Shown in pieces: positions 50,711-58,947 of a DNA stretch of 64,000 nt; the first letter of the stretch is position 1; every line of letters begins with the position of its first letter. The translations under genes and the position numbers were made by a program. The notes below the pieces were generated by a model, which worked only from the letters and a program-made list of their open reading frames with translations, did not search any database and had not been told where the DNA came from. The stretch is taken from contig NZ_JBHRYQ010000001.1 of NCBI RefSeq assembly GCF_042649125.1, forward strand, positions 1,116,001-1,180,000. The letters run 5' to 3'. Origin of the DNA: Leadbetterella lacunae (GTDB taxonomy: Bacteria > Bacteroidota > Bacteroidia > Cytophagales > Spirosomataceae).

Positions 50711-52129
50711 TTACAATTCAAAAGTTTGATTTTCTTTAGGCATTTCCACATTAGGAAAACCTTTTTCGGTCAAAATATTTTTAAAATTAAGCATTGCATC
50801 CTTATCTCCGTGCACCAAAAATAGATTTTTTAATTTTTGTTTGCTTTGATTTTCTGCAAAATTTAATAAATCATCCAAATCTCCATGTCCCGAAAACACA
50901 TCTATTTTCTTTAAATTTGCCCTAACTTGGAGGTTTTTGTTATTAATTTTTAGCTCTTTAACATCACCAGAAAGCAGTTTTGAACCAAGCGAATCTTCGG
51001 TTGCATACCCAATCATCAAAATGGTGGCATAGGTATTTTCTATGTTTTTTTCGATATGATGCTCTACCCTACCACCCTTGACCATGCCCGACGAAGAAAT
51101 GATAATACAAGGCTCTGAATGATTGGAGACCGCCTTTGAAGCTAAATCTGACTCTAAATAATACAGATTTTCGAAGTCAAACAACGTATCGGTTTCTTCG
51201 TAAAACTCTTTTGCTTCTTTATTTAACAGTGACTTGTATTTTTCATACACTTTAGTACTTGCTCGGGCTAATGGACTATCCGTAAATACTTTGATTGGCT
51301 TAACGTTGTAGTTTTCATATAGCCTATTTAGCATATAAAGCATACACTGCGTCCTTCCCACACTAAATGCGGGAACAATCAGCCTACCAGACTTATTTAC
51401 ACAGGCTTCTTCTATTATCTCTTTTAAAAGTTCCTCGGGAGTTTCAGTATTGTAGTGTTTTCTGTTTCCATAGGTTGACTCCATCACCAGGTAGTCGACT
51501 TGAGGCAGAGGCTCAGGATCAACCAAAAGTGGGAAGTTTTTGCGGCCAATGTCACCCGAAAAGGCAATTTTCTTCATTTCGCCTTTGTCCATAACTTCTA
51601 CCACAATGTGAGCAGCACCCAAAAGGTGGCCCGCTGGGTAAAAAGTAACATACCCATTTTCTTTGAACTTAAACCTGTGATTGAAGCTAATCGGCACAAA
51701 ATTAGACAAGGCCTCGTCTACTTGTTTTCTCAAATAAAGACCCTGGGTTTCTATCGATTTCCACTTTTTAGACCTTTTGTAGCTTTTTTCAATACGCTTT
51801 ATTTGTCTGGCATTCAAAGACGCAGAGTCATGTAAAAGCAAATCTGCAAGCTCTAAGGTTGGGCTTGTGCAAAGTACCTGGCCTTCAAAGCCATCTAAAT
51901 ATAAATTGGGTATTTGACCCGAATGATCAATGTGTGCATGTGTTAATAATACTAGGTTTATCAATGAAGCGTCGAATGGAAAATTTCCATACGGTGAGCT
52001 ATGGTCTTCGGTTTTAGAACCGTCTAATACCGAACCACAGTCGATTAGAATTTTATATTCATCCTCTAATTCTAAAACTATCTTGCTTCCTGTAACTTTC
52101 TGAGCGGCTCCGTAAAAGGTAATCCTCAT
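50711..52129 (-). CDS. Metallo-beta-lactamase/beta-CASP ribonuclease-like protein
   Basis: The 472-residue protein has the zinc motif THAHIDHSG (H64, H66, D68, H69), FYPAGHLLGAAH, and the beta-CASP region with SFSVGRTQCMLY and the C-terminal VFSGHGDLDDLL. This fits bacterial homologues of CPSF-73/RNase J-type RNA-processing enzymes. It is the first gene of the operon with accA; the promoter (TTTG, 23 nt, TATCTTTG at 52169-52176) is on the minus strand. Confidence 0.92.
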   Translation of the reverse strand: MRITFYGAAQKVTGSKIVLELEDEYKILIDCGSVLDGSKTEDHSSPYGNFPFDASLINLVLLTHAHIDHSGQIPNLYLDGFEGQVLCTSPTLELADLLLHDSASLNARQIKRIEKSYKRSKKWKSIETQGLYLRKQVDEALSNFVPISFNHRFKFKENGYVTFYPAGHLLGAAHIVVEVMDKGEMKKIAFSGDIGRKNFPLLVDPEPLPQVDYLVMESTYGNRKHYNTETPEELLKEIIEEACVNKSGRLIVPAFSVGRTQCMLYMLNRLYENYNVKPIKVFTDSPLARASTKVYEKYKSLLNKEAKEFYEETDTLFDFENLYYLESDLASKAVSNHSEPCIIISSSGMVKGGRVEHHIEKNIENTYATILMIGYATEDSLGSKLLSGDVKELKINNKNLQVRANLKKIDVFSGHGDLDDLLNFAENQSKQKLKNLFLVHGDKDAMLNFKNILTEKGFPNVEMPKENQTFEL

Positions 52130-52168
52130 TAAATTTTGTATTTTTGGATAAAATTTTCAAAAGGACCA

Positions 52169-52203
52169 CAAAGATAGCACAAAGTCCATACTATTGACCC
52201 AAA
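52169..52203 (-). promoter_or_regulatory. Promoter of the beta-CASP/accA operon
   Basis: On the minus strand TTTG, a 23-nt spacer and TATCTTTG (52169-52176) precede the beta-CASP gene by about 40 nt. Confidence 0.5.
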
Positions 52204-52216
52204 TAGATAAATACTC

Positions 52217-53611
52217 ATGAAATTATTTTGTTTTATACTTCTCCAAGTTCAAAGTTTATACTCTAATTCTTTGCAAAGTTTCGTTTCTGATTTTCAGAAA
52301 AATATGCACCCTGAGGTCCAAATTAGTGTTTTCGTGAAGAAAACATCCAACGACAGCACTATGTTTTCATATAATTCAGACTTGAATCTGCCTCCTGCTT
52401 CCACACTAAAACTTTTGAGCACCGGTTTGGCCTTTCAAAAACTAGGATCTCAATTTAGATTTAAATCAAACATTATACTTAACGGGCAATTAAATGAGGG
52501 GATTTTCACCGGCAAAATTATTATCGACACCCAAAGCGACCCAAGTTTTGGTTCGAAGAGGTTTAACCTGAATCCAGAAAGAGAAATAATTTTAGCTTTA
52601 AAAAACAAAGAAATAAAAGCCGTCAAAGGCGATATAGAAATAATTACCGACAACAATACTTTTAAGGTACCCTTATCGTGGCAAATTGGAGATATTGGCA
52701 ACTATTTTGGGGCATTTCCTATGCGGTTTAATTTCGATGAAAACATCGTCAGCTATTATTTTGATGCCAAAAATATGGAAGGCCAGTCCGCCGATTTAGT
52801 TAAAACAGAGCCTTTGGCCTCAAACTGGGAAATAATAAATCAAGTAAAAATAGGGCCTAGAAATAGTGGTGACCAAGTAAATGTCATCAGCATTCCTGGT
52901 AATAATACTATAATTTTAATCGGCTCGATTCCAGCGGGAGCTCGTTCTTTCAAAATAAAAGGGGCAAATCCCACCCCAGCTTTAACCTTTAAAGAAAACC
53001 TAAAAACGGAGCTTCTAAAAAATCAGATTAGCTTCAATCAAGAAATCCCAAACGATTCTTTACTTTCAAAATTTGACACTTTAACGGTTTTAGAATCTCC
53101 AAAATTAGAGGATATAATAACCGAGTGTAATCACAAAAGCGTGAATTTTTTCGCTGATGGTTTGGGTGTTTATTTGACAGAATTAGAAAATTCAGATTTC
53201 GAATCATTTTATAGGTTAAAAGCCAAAGAAAGGGATATTAATTTTTCTAAAACTCATCTTATAGACGGAAGTGGCCTTTCGGCCTCAAATCTGATTTCTA
53301 CTAGGAATATGTGTGATTTTTTACAAAAACTATCCACGATGTCAGACTTTAATTCTTTTTTGAAAACTATACCTATTGTGGGAAAGTCAGGAACCGTAAA
53401 ATACCTAGATCCACGGAATAAAACGAATGGAAAAATCTATGCAAAGAGTGGCACTATTTCAGGGGTAAAGAACTATTCAGGCTATTTTTTTGACGACAAA
53501 AACGAAATTTATTCTTTTGCTTTTTATTGCTCGGGTATAAATGATACCGCACAATCAGATTTGAGAAATTTTACCAAAGATTTCTTTTCAAAATTGGTAG
53601 AAATAAAATAG
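52217..53611 (+). CDS. dacB: D-alanyl-D-alanine carboxypeptidase/endopeptidase (PBP4, DacB type)
   Basis: The 464-residue S13 peptidase has a signal sequence, the SxxK motif (PPASTLKLLS, S62/K65), the DGSGLSASN motif (SxN) and KSGT twice near the C-terminus. It works in the periplasm on peptidoglycan crosslinks, as carboxypeptidase or endopeptidase. It is divergent from the beta-CASP/accA operon. A plus-strand -7 element TATTTTTG is possible at 52139-52146. Confidence 0.92.
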   Translation: MKLFCFILLQVQSLYSNSLQSFVSDFQKNMHPEVQISVFVKKTSNDSTMFSYNSDLNLPPASTLKLLSTGLAFQKLGSQFRFKSNIILNGQLNEGIFTGKIIIDTQSDPSFGSKRFNLNPEREIILALKNKEIKAVKGDIEIITDNNTFKVPLSWQIGDIGNYFGAFPMRFNFDENIVSYYFDAKNMEGQSADLVKTEPLASNWEIINQVKIGPRNSGDQVNVISIPGNNTIILIGSIPAGARSFKIKGANPTPALTFKENLKTELLKNQISFNQEIPNDSLLSKFDTLTVLESPKLEDIITECNHKSVNFFADGLGVYLTELENSDFESFYRLKAKERDINFSKTHLIDGSGLSASNLISTRNMCDFLQKLSTMSDFNSFLKTIPIVGKSGTVKYLDPRNKTNGKIYAKSGTISGVKNYSGYFFDDKNEIYSFAFYCSGINDTAQSDLRNFTKDFFSKLVEIK

Positions 53612-53775
53612 ATATTAGTTTTATTTGTGTTGATCATTATTTGTCCCAAAAAATAATAATTAAGACGTTCCGATGCTTTTTGCCCTTTTAATTTAAGTAT
53701 TAAAAGGCTGAAAATCTTATGTGAAAATTTATAAAGAAGCTCTATGGTTTTATTTAACTTAAACAAAATAACTCC

Positions 53776-55047
53776 ATGGCAAAATCTATTTTTGACAAAA
53801 TTAAAGAAAACAAAAGCCCACTTGGGGCAGTGTCTGGCGTAGGCCATCATTATTTTACGTTTCCTGTGCTAGAGGGTGAAACAGGTCCATACATGAAATT
53901 TAATGGAAAAACCGTATTAAACTGGTCGTTAAACAACTATTTGGGCTTATCAAACCACCCGGAAGTTAGAGAGGCTGACGCAAACGCCATTATTAATTAT
54001 GGTTTAAGCTACCCTATGGGCTCACGTATGATGAGTGCTAACTCGTACCAACACGAAGAATTTGAAAGGCAACTCGCCGATTTTTCTGAAAAAGAAGCTG
54101 CATTTTTAATGAATTTTGGCTACCAAGGAATCATGTCAGTGATAGAATCCGTAGTAGATCATAGAGACGTAATTGTTTACGATGCTGAATCGCATGCATG
54201 TTTAATAGACGGCATCCGACTTCATAAAGCAAAAGGTGGAATATACTACAAGTACAATCACAATGACATGGCTAGCCTAGAGCTAAATCTGAAAAGAGCA
54301 AGCAAATATGTGTCACAAACTGGAGGCGGAATATTGGTTATTACCGAAGGCGTTTTTGGTATGACAGGCCAAGTTGGTAAACTAGATGAGATAGCAAACC
54401 TGAAAGAATCGTATAATTTTAGCCTATTAGTAGACGATGCTCACGGTTTTGGAGTTTTAGGACCGAATGGCAAAGGAACTGGCGAGTTTTTTGATGTACA
54501 AGATAAGATAGATATTTACTTTGCTACTTTTACAAAAGCAATGTCTTCGATGGGAGCCTTTGTAGGTGCTAAAGAGGAAGTAATTTTATATTTAAAATAC
54601 AGTGCTCGTTCTCAAATTTATGCAAAAGCCCTACCGATGGGTTATGTATTAGGCGGTATGAAAAGATTAGAAATGATCAGAACTCAGCCACATTTGAGAG
54701 AAAAATTATGGAATATTGCGAATAAGTTACAAGCAGGACTAATAAAAGAAGGGTTTAACCTCGAAACTACCAACTGTCATGTAACTCCGGTATATTTCCA
54801 TCAAAATTTCACTCGTGACGAGGTTTGTAATATGGTGATTGACTTAAGAGAAAACATGAACATTTTTTGTTCGGTGGTAATTTACCCCGTAGTGGCAAAA
54901 GGCGTAATAATGTTAAGATTGATACCCACTGCAACCCATTCAGAAGCTGATGTGGAATACACTATTTTATGTTTTAAAAAGATAAGATCTAAATTAAACG
55001 CAGGATTGTATAATCATGAAATACCTTCTAGAGAGGTTTTTGCTTAA
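53776..55047 (+). CDS. Alpha-oxoamine synthase family PLP enzyme, serine palmitoyltransferase-like
   Basis: The 423-residue fold-type I enzyme has NYLGLSNHPEV, HACLIDGIRLH (PLP-stacking His), LLVDDAHGFGVLG and the PLP lysine K254 in FTKAMSSMGAF. Family members condense an amino acid with an acyl-CoA or acyl-ACP: serine palmitoyltransferase, cysteate acyltransferase for sulfonolipids, AONS and KBL. The N-terminal extension and the lack of biotin genes favour a membrane-lipid role. Which of sphingolipid or sulfonolipid it makes cannot be decided here. It is followed after 15 nt by an alpha/beta-hydrolase-fold gene. Confidence 0.8.
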   Translation: MAKSIFDKIKENKSPLGAVSGVGHHYFTFPVLEGETGPYMKFNGKTVLNWSLNNYLGLSNHPEVREADANAIINYGLSYPMGSRMMSANSYQHEEFERQLADFSEKEAAFLMNFGYQGIMSVIESVVDHRDVIVYDAESHACLIDGIRLHKAKGGIYYKYNHNDMASLELNLKRASKYVSQTGGGILVITEGVFGMTGQVGKLDEIANLKESYNFSLLVDDAHGFGVLGPNGKGTGEFFDVQDKIDIYFATFTKAMSSMGAFVGAKEEVILYLKYSARSQIYAKALPMGYVLGGMKRLEMIRTQPHLREKLWNIANKLQAGLIKEGFNLETTNCHVTPVYFHQNFTRDEVCNMVIDLRENMNIFCSVVIYPVVAKGVIMLRLIPTATHSEADVEYTILCFKKIRSKLNAGLYNHEIPSREVFA

Positions 55048-55062
55048 ACAAAATTTTTAAAA

Positions 55063-55860
55063 ATGCCATTTCTCGATTTAAAAAACGCTAATTATTATTA
55101 CGAAACACACGGTTCAGGTTCTACCACGTTTGTACTGACGCACTGTTTGTTATGGAACAGTTTTATGTTTAAAGACCTCGTAGAATATTATAAAAATAAG
55201 TACAAAGTCATCATTTTTGATTTTCCTGGTCACGGTAAGTCTGTGTCTAAAACTGGAAAATACGACATGGAAACGCTGACTGAAGACACTATCGAAATAA
55301 TAGAGACCTTAACTGACACAAATGTGATTTTGCTTGGCGTAGCTATGGGTGGCAATGTGTGCTTGAGAGTGGCAGCAAGAATGCCAGAAAAAGTAGAGAA
55401 AATGTTTATTTTGGGCACTTCTATTATGGAAGAAACCCCCGAAGATAAACTAAGGTTTAAGATGCTAAACAACCTGGCTAGAACTGTCGGTTTTTGGCCT
55501 GTTGAAAAAAACATCATGGATATGATGTTTGGAAAGACATTTCTCGAAAACAAAGAGCGAAAAGCTGACTACGACTACTTTTTAAAAAAATTGAGAGAAA
55601 ACGATAGATTTAGCATAGTAAAAGCTACAGAAGGTTTAATAATGCGTGAACCTATACCAGAAGACTTAAAAAAGATAACTTGCAAAACACTAGTTATAGC
55701 TGGCGACGAAGATAAAACTTCGCCCATAGCTATATCACAGGAATTGGCAGACGACCTTGCTCATGGAGAGCTGGTGGTACTTGAAAAAACCGGACTATCT
55801 GGCATATTGGAATCCCCAGATAAATATATCCATGAGATAGATATGTTTTTAGAAGCCTAA
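55063..55860 (+). CDS. Alpha/beta-hydrolase-fold protein without catalytic Ser/His (pseudoenzyme)
   Basis: The 265-residue protein has the alpha/beta-hydrolase layout (TTFVLTHCLLWNSF, DFPGHGKS, LVIAGDEDKTSP). At the nucleophile elbow GxSxG is changed to GVAMGG, so A94 replaces the Ser. The usual GH His near the C-terminus is also replaced (TGLSG, L245). It is therefore predicted not to hydrolyse esters and may bind a ligand or support its neighbour. It is co-transcribed with the serine-palmitoyltransferase-like gene and ends before a terminator (55889-55924). Confidence 0.85.
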   Translation: MPFLDLKNANYYYETHGSGSTTFVLTHCLLWNSFMFKDLVEYYKNKYKVIIFDFPGHGKSVSKTGKYDMETLTEDTIEIIETLTDTNVILLGVAMGGNVCLRVAARMPEKVEKMFILGTSIMEETPEDKLRFKMLNNLARTVGFWPVEKNIMDMMFGKTFLENKERKADYDYFLKKLRENDRFSIVKATEGLIMREPIPEDLKKITCKTLVIAGDEDKTSPIAISQELADDLAHGELVVLEKTGLSGILESPDKYIHEIDMFLEA

Positions 55861-55888
55861 GTTTTATTTTTGTTAAAAAAAATGTTCG

Positions 55889-55924
55889 GCCTTTGTTTAT
55901 TTTATGTAAACAAAGGCTTTATTT
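55889..55924 (+). terminator. Intrinsic terminator after the hydrolase-fold gene
   Basis: A perfect 11-bp stem GCCTTTGTTTA/TAAACAAAGGC (55889-55899, 55907-55917) with a 7-nt loop is followed by a T-rich tract. It ends 9 nt before the next start codon, supporting 55933 as that start. Confidence 0.75.
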
Positions 55925-55932
55925 ATTCTTTA

Positions 55933-56760
55933 ATGTTTTTGAGGCAAATAAAATCTCTGTTTTCGTGGTTATACCTGGCTAGTTTTCACGTTGTGTTGGC
56001 TGTTTCGGTCTGTACAATCGCTTTTTTCAAACTTCCTGATGGCCACGCTCCTATCAATTGGTGGCTGGTTTTGTTAACCTCAAACTCGGCTTGGATCATC
56101 TATATTTTAGACAGAATAATAGATAACTATTCGGCTGAAACCCAAAACACCAATCGGCATGTTTTTCATCAAAAACATCAGTATACCCTTCAAACTGCAG
56201 TTGTTTCCTTAATTATTATCAATATTTCTGTCTTGTTTTTTGTTTCTTTCGAAATAATAAAACTAGGAATTGGTACCTTACTTTTGGTAGGCTTTTACTT
56301 TTTGATTGTTCAAAAAACCAAGAAAGGAAAGTACTACAAAGAATTTATGATGCCAATTGTCTTTTGTGTGGCAATTTGTGGCGTTCCTTTTACCAATAGC
56401 TCTAGTATCAATTTGAGTTCTTGGTACTTAGCTTTTATGTTTTTTCTGATAGTAATTCAAAATTTACTGGCATTTTCATATTTTGAAAACATTGAAAATC
56501 CTGAAATTGATAACGTAACGAAAGTGATTTCACCTCAAAAAGTGAGAAAATACATTTTCAGACTTAGTGGAATCATTATTTTTATAAGTATAATCTTTTT
56601 TACGGGAGGCATTGAGTATTCAAATAAGATGGCCTTGATACTCGCTTCAATCTCGATATTGGTTTCAATAATAGTTTCAAACCCAAAATATTTTTCTTTA
56701 AACGAAAGATACCGATGGGTGATAGACTTTACTTTATTTCTTTTTCTTCTCATTTTTTGA
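55933..56760 (+). CDS. UbiA-like multi-pass membrane protein
   Basis: The ATG at 55933 is preferred to upstream in-frame starts, which would place coding sequence across the terminator at 55889-55924. The 275-residue protein has about eight helices and the motif NSAWIIYILDRIIDN, like the NDxxDxxxD site of UbiA prenyltransferases but shortened; the second acidic motif is weak (FENIENPEIDN). It may be a divergent prenyltransferase-fold protein. The 3' end overlaps the minus-strand small membrane protein gene by 27 nt. Confidence 0.6.
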   Translation: MFLRQIKSLFSWLYLASFHVVLAVSVCTIAFFKLPDGHAPINWWLVLLTSNSAWIIYILDRIIDNYSAETQNTNRHVFHQKHQYTLQTAVVSLIIINISVLFFVSFEIIKLGIGTLLLVGFYFLIVQKTKKGKYYKEFMMPIVFCVAICGVPFTNSSSINLSSWYLAFMFFLIVIQNLLAFSYFENIENPEIDNVTKVISPQKVRKYIFRLSGIIIFISIIFFTGGIEYSNKMALILASISILVSIIVSNPKYFSLNERYRWVIDFTLFLFLLIF

Positions 56761-56952
56761 GTCTTTCTTTTCAGAATCCTCATTCATTTTCTGAAGCCCT
56801 CTTCTGTAGGTATAATACAGAAACCCACTCACCGAAAACATTAAAAAAAAATAACTGTCTTTGAGGTCTACTCCTTTATAGATAAACTGATCAACCCACA
56901 TTACCAATAAGCCGAGACTAGCAAAAAGTATTAGCGTATTTACGATTTTCAT
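56734..56952 (-). CDS. Small two-helix membrane protein of unknown function
   Basis: The 72-residue protein has two hydrophobic helices and a highly charged tail (DSEKKDSKNEKKKK). I do not recognise it. It lies 15 nt after the cytochrome b5-like gene on the minus strand, which supports it being real. The Lys-rich end is antisense to the Leu/Phe-rich end of the convergent UbiA-like gene. Confidence 0.55.
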   Translation of the reverse strand: MKIVNTLILFASLGLLVMWVDQFIYKGVDLKDSYFFLMFSVSGFLYYTYRRGLQKMNEDSEKKDSKNEKKKK

Positions 56953-56967
56953 TTAAATTATATATTT

Positions 56968-57201
56968 TTAACGAAGTTTTCCTACAATTTCAAATTTCTC
57001 AAAAACCTTTTCAGTATGTGGAGCATCTTTAAGTTCATCGCTAAGGTCCTGCCCTGCCCAATGCTCGTAGTGTTTCCCGTTTTTCCAAAGTCTGGAAGCT
57101 GACACATCATAAATGACGCCATTTAGTGCCACCCAAATCTCCTCTTTGTCTGTACCGTTTCGCAAGGCCAATTGATTTTTGGAATATAATTTCTCATCCA
57201 T
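56968..57201 (-). CDS. Cytochrome b5-like haem-binding domain protein
   Basis: The 77-residue protein has the short b5-like pattern: EIWVALNGVIYDVSASRLWKNG, HYEHWAGQDLSDELKDAPHTEKVFEKFEIVG with axial-ligand candidates in HYEHWAGQDL and APH. It has no signal peptide. It is a soluble electron-transfer or haem-binding protein, probably in an operon with the small membrane protein that follows. Confidence 0.88.
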   Translation of the reverse strand: MDEKLYSKNQLALRNGTDKEEIWVALNGVIYDVSASRLWKNGKHYEHWAGQDLSDELKDAPHTEKVFEKFEIVGKLR

Positions 57202-57334
57202 AAAGGTGCTACACTTGTTATTTTAAAAAAACAAAAATACGAATAGATAGTTTTATTTTTGCTTTAGCCTAGTTTAAAAACACGTATCCATTGTAATTAA
57301 GTTATAGATATTTAAAGAAAATTATGGCATTTTT

Positions 57335-57366
57335 TTTGTCTTATACAACGAACTGAGATATATTCG
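57335..57366 (+). promoter_or_regulatory. Promoter of the lipocalin-like lipoprotein gene
   Basis: TTTG (57335-57338), 20-nt spacer and TATATTCG (57359-57366, one mismatch to TAnnTTTG) precede the ATG by 27 nt. Confidence 0.5.
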
Positions 57367-57392
57367 CGTTATTATATAAAAAGAAAAATCTA

Positions 57393-57839
57393 ATGAACAA
57401 AAAAGTCCTAACCTTTTCCTTTGCAACTCTATTAGCTCTAGTTGTTACAAGCTGCGGAACTAAAGTTGCTCCTGTTTCAGAAAGAATAGCTAAAATCTGG
57501 ACTGCTTCATCTGTCAAAGAAAACAGTGTTGAAGTTTATAAATTAGGAGGAAATAGTAACACAAAACCCGGATACGCTACTTACAAACTTGATCTTTCTA
57601 CACCTCCTACGGTTATATTGAGAGAAGTAGATGGTGGTACTTATACCGGTAAATATAGTATTTCGGGTGATACCAAATTGTCAATAACGGGTTTAATACC
57701 TGAGCCAACTGGAACTGGCGGAACGCTTGATTTCACCATAACCTCAATCGGTGACACCGAATTAGTTTTAACAGCAAACCAGAGCTACCCTAAAACTGGA
57801 AACACCAAAAACGTATACACATTAGCTTCTGCGAATTAA
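57393..57839 (+). CDS. Small lipoprotein
   Basis: The 148-residue protein has the lipoprotein signal MNKKVLTFSFATLLALVVTSC with Cys at 21, then a Gly/Thr-rich beta domain (GGTYTGKYSISGDTKLSITG). The fold looks like the short lipocalin-like lipoproteins of Bacteroidota. The function is unknown. It is a single-gene unit ending at a terminator (57867-57891). Confidence 0.8.
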   Translation: MNKKVLTFSFATLLALVVTSCGTKVAPVSERIAKIWTASSVKENSVEVYKLGGNSNTKPGYATYKLDLSTPPTVILREVDGGTYTGKYSISGDTKLSITGLIPEPTGTGGTLDFTITSIGDTELVLTANQSYPKTGNTKNVYTLASAN

Positions 57840-57866
57840 TTTCTCAGAAACAACTTATTAATATTT

Positions 57867-57891
57867 AAGCGAGCATTGGCTCGCTTTTTTT
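57867..57891 (+). terminator. Intrinsic terminator after the lipoprotein gene
   Basis: A perfect 8-bp stem AAGCGAGC/GCTCGCTT (57867-57874, 57879-57886), loop ATTG, is followed by T residues. The T-tract also supplies the TTTG of the thiL promoter. Confidence 0.85.
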
Positions 57892-57920
57892 GTTTATCCT
57901 TATTCTAAATACTACTTTTG
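57889..57920 (+). promoter_or_regulatory. Promoter of thiL, near-leaderless
   Basis: TTTG (57889-57892), 20-nt spacer and TACTTTTG (57913-57920) form a full consensus promoter. The thiL ATG starts only 5 nt after the -7 element, so the mRNA may begin at or within a few nt of the start codon. Confidence 0.6.
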
Positions 57921-57924
57921 CGAA

Positions 57925-58947
57925 ATGGAAACACTACAAGACCTAGGGGAGTTTGGTTTGATTAACAGAATCAAGAACAACACCCAAATAAAACAAGCAA
58001 GCACTGTATATGGCATCGGAGACGATGCGGCGGTATTTGACATGGGAAGAAACTACGGTTTGATCTCAACCGACATGCTGCTTGAAGGAATTCACTTTGA
58101 CTTGACGTACTGCCCGCTCAGGCACCTAGGCTACAAAGCAGTGGCCGTAAACGTGTCTGACATAGCCGCAATGAATGGAATTCCAAAGCAAATAACCGTC
58201 AGTATTGGTGTATCTAGCAAGTTTGATTTACCCGCCATAGACGAACTTTATGAAGGAATAAAAGCAGCTTGCGAGGCATATAACATCGACCTAATTGGAG
58301 GCGATACTTGCAGCAGCAGACAGGGGCTAATTATTTCTATCTCGGTACTGGGCGAAGTTGAAAAAGACAAAATTGCGTATCGGTCTGGTGCAAAGCCAAA
58401 TGATATTTTATGCGTAACAGGTGACCTTGGAGCAGCTTATTTAGGTTTACAGATTTTGGAGAGAGAAAAAAGAGAATTTCTTGAAAATCCAAATATGCAG
58501 CCGAAAATTGAAGACAAAAATTACATAATTGGTCGTCAACTAAAACCTGAAGGACGAACAGACATTATCCATGATTTGAGAGAAATAAATGTGGTGCCGA
58601 CATCGATGATAGACATTTCAGACGGCTTGGCATCTGAAGTTTTACATTTAAGTGCCAATTCGGGTATGGGATTCAATCTGTTCTTTGATAATATCCCGGT
58701 AGAAAATCAGACTCTTGAAACCTCTGCAGAGTTTAACCTGAATCCGATCAACTGCGTAATGAATGGCGGCGAAGACTATGAGCTTCTGATGACTTTTAGT
58801 CAGCAAGATTTTGAAAAAGTAAAAGGTATTACGGAAATCACACCGATTGGTTTTGTAACACAAGAAAAAAACAATATTTTAGTTCTTAATTCGGGCGAAA
58901 GAACTAACATTACAGCTCAAGGCTGGAACCATATAAATAAATCATGA
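57925..58947 (+). CDS. thiL: Thiamine-monophosphate kinase
   Basis: The 340-residue protein has the PurM-like fold motifs LGEFGLINRI, GIGDDAAVF, STDMLLEGIHFDL, IGGDTCSS and SMIDISDGLASE. It phosphorylates thiamine phosphate to thiamine diphosphate. It opens an operon, overlapping the NlpC/P60 gene by 4 nt. Confidence 0.95.
   Translation: METLQDLGEFGLINRIKNNTQIKQASTVYGIGDDAAVFDMGRNYGLISTDMLLEGIHFDLTYCPLRHLGYKAVAVNVSDIAAMNGIPKQITVSIGVSSKFDLPAIDELYEGIKAACEAYNIDLIGGDTCSSRQGLIISISVLGEVEKDKIAYRSGAKPNDILCVTGDLGAAYLGLQILEREKREFLENPNMQPKIEDKNYIIGRQLKPEGRTDIIHDLREINVVPTSMIDISDGLASEVLHLSANSGMGFNLFFDNIPVENQTLETSAEFNLNPINCVMNGGEDYELLMTFSQQDFEKVKGITEITPIGFVTQEKNNILVLNSGERTNITAQGWNHINKS

Noticed and set aside
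53682..53710. Terminator after dacB
   Set aside because: A hairpin (GCCCTTTTAAT/ATTAAAAGGC, one bulge) is present but it has no T-run on either strand, so I do not call it a terminator.
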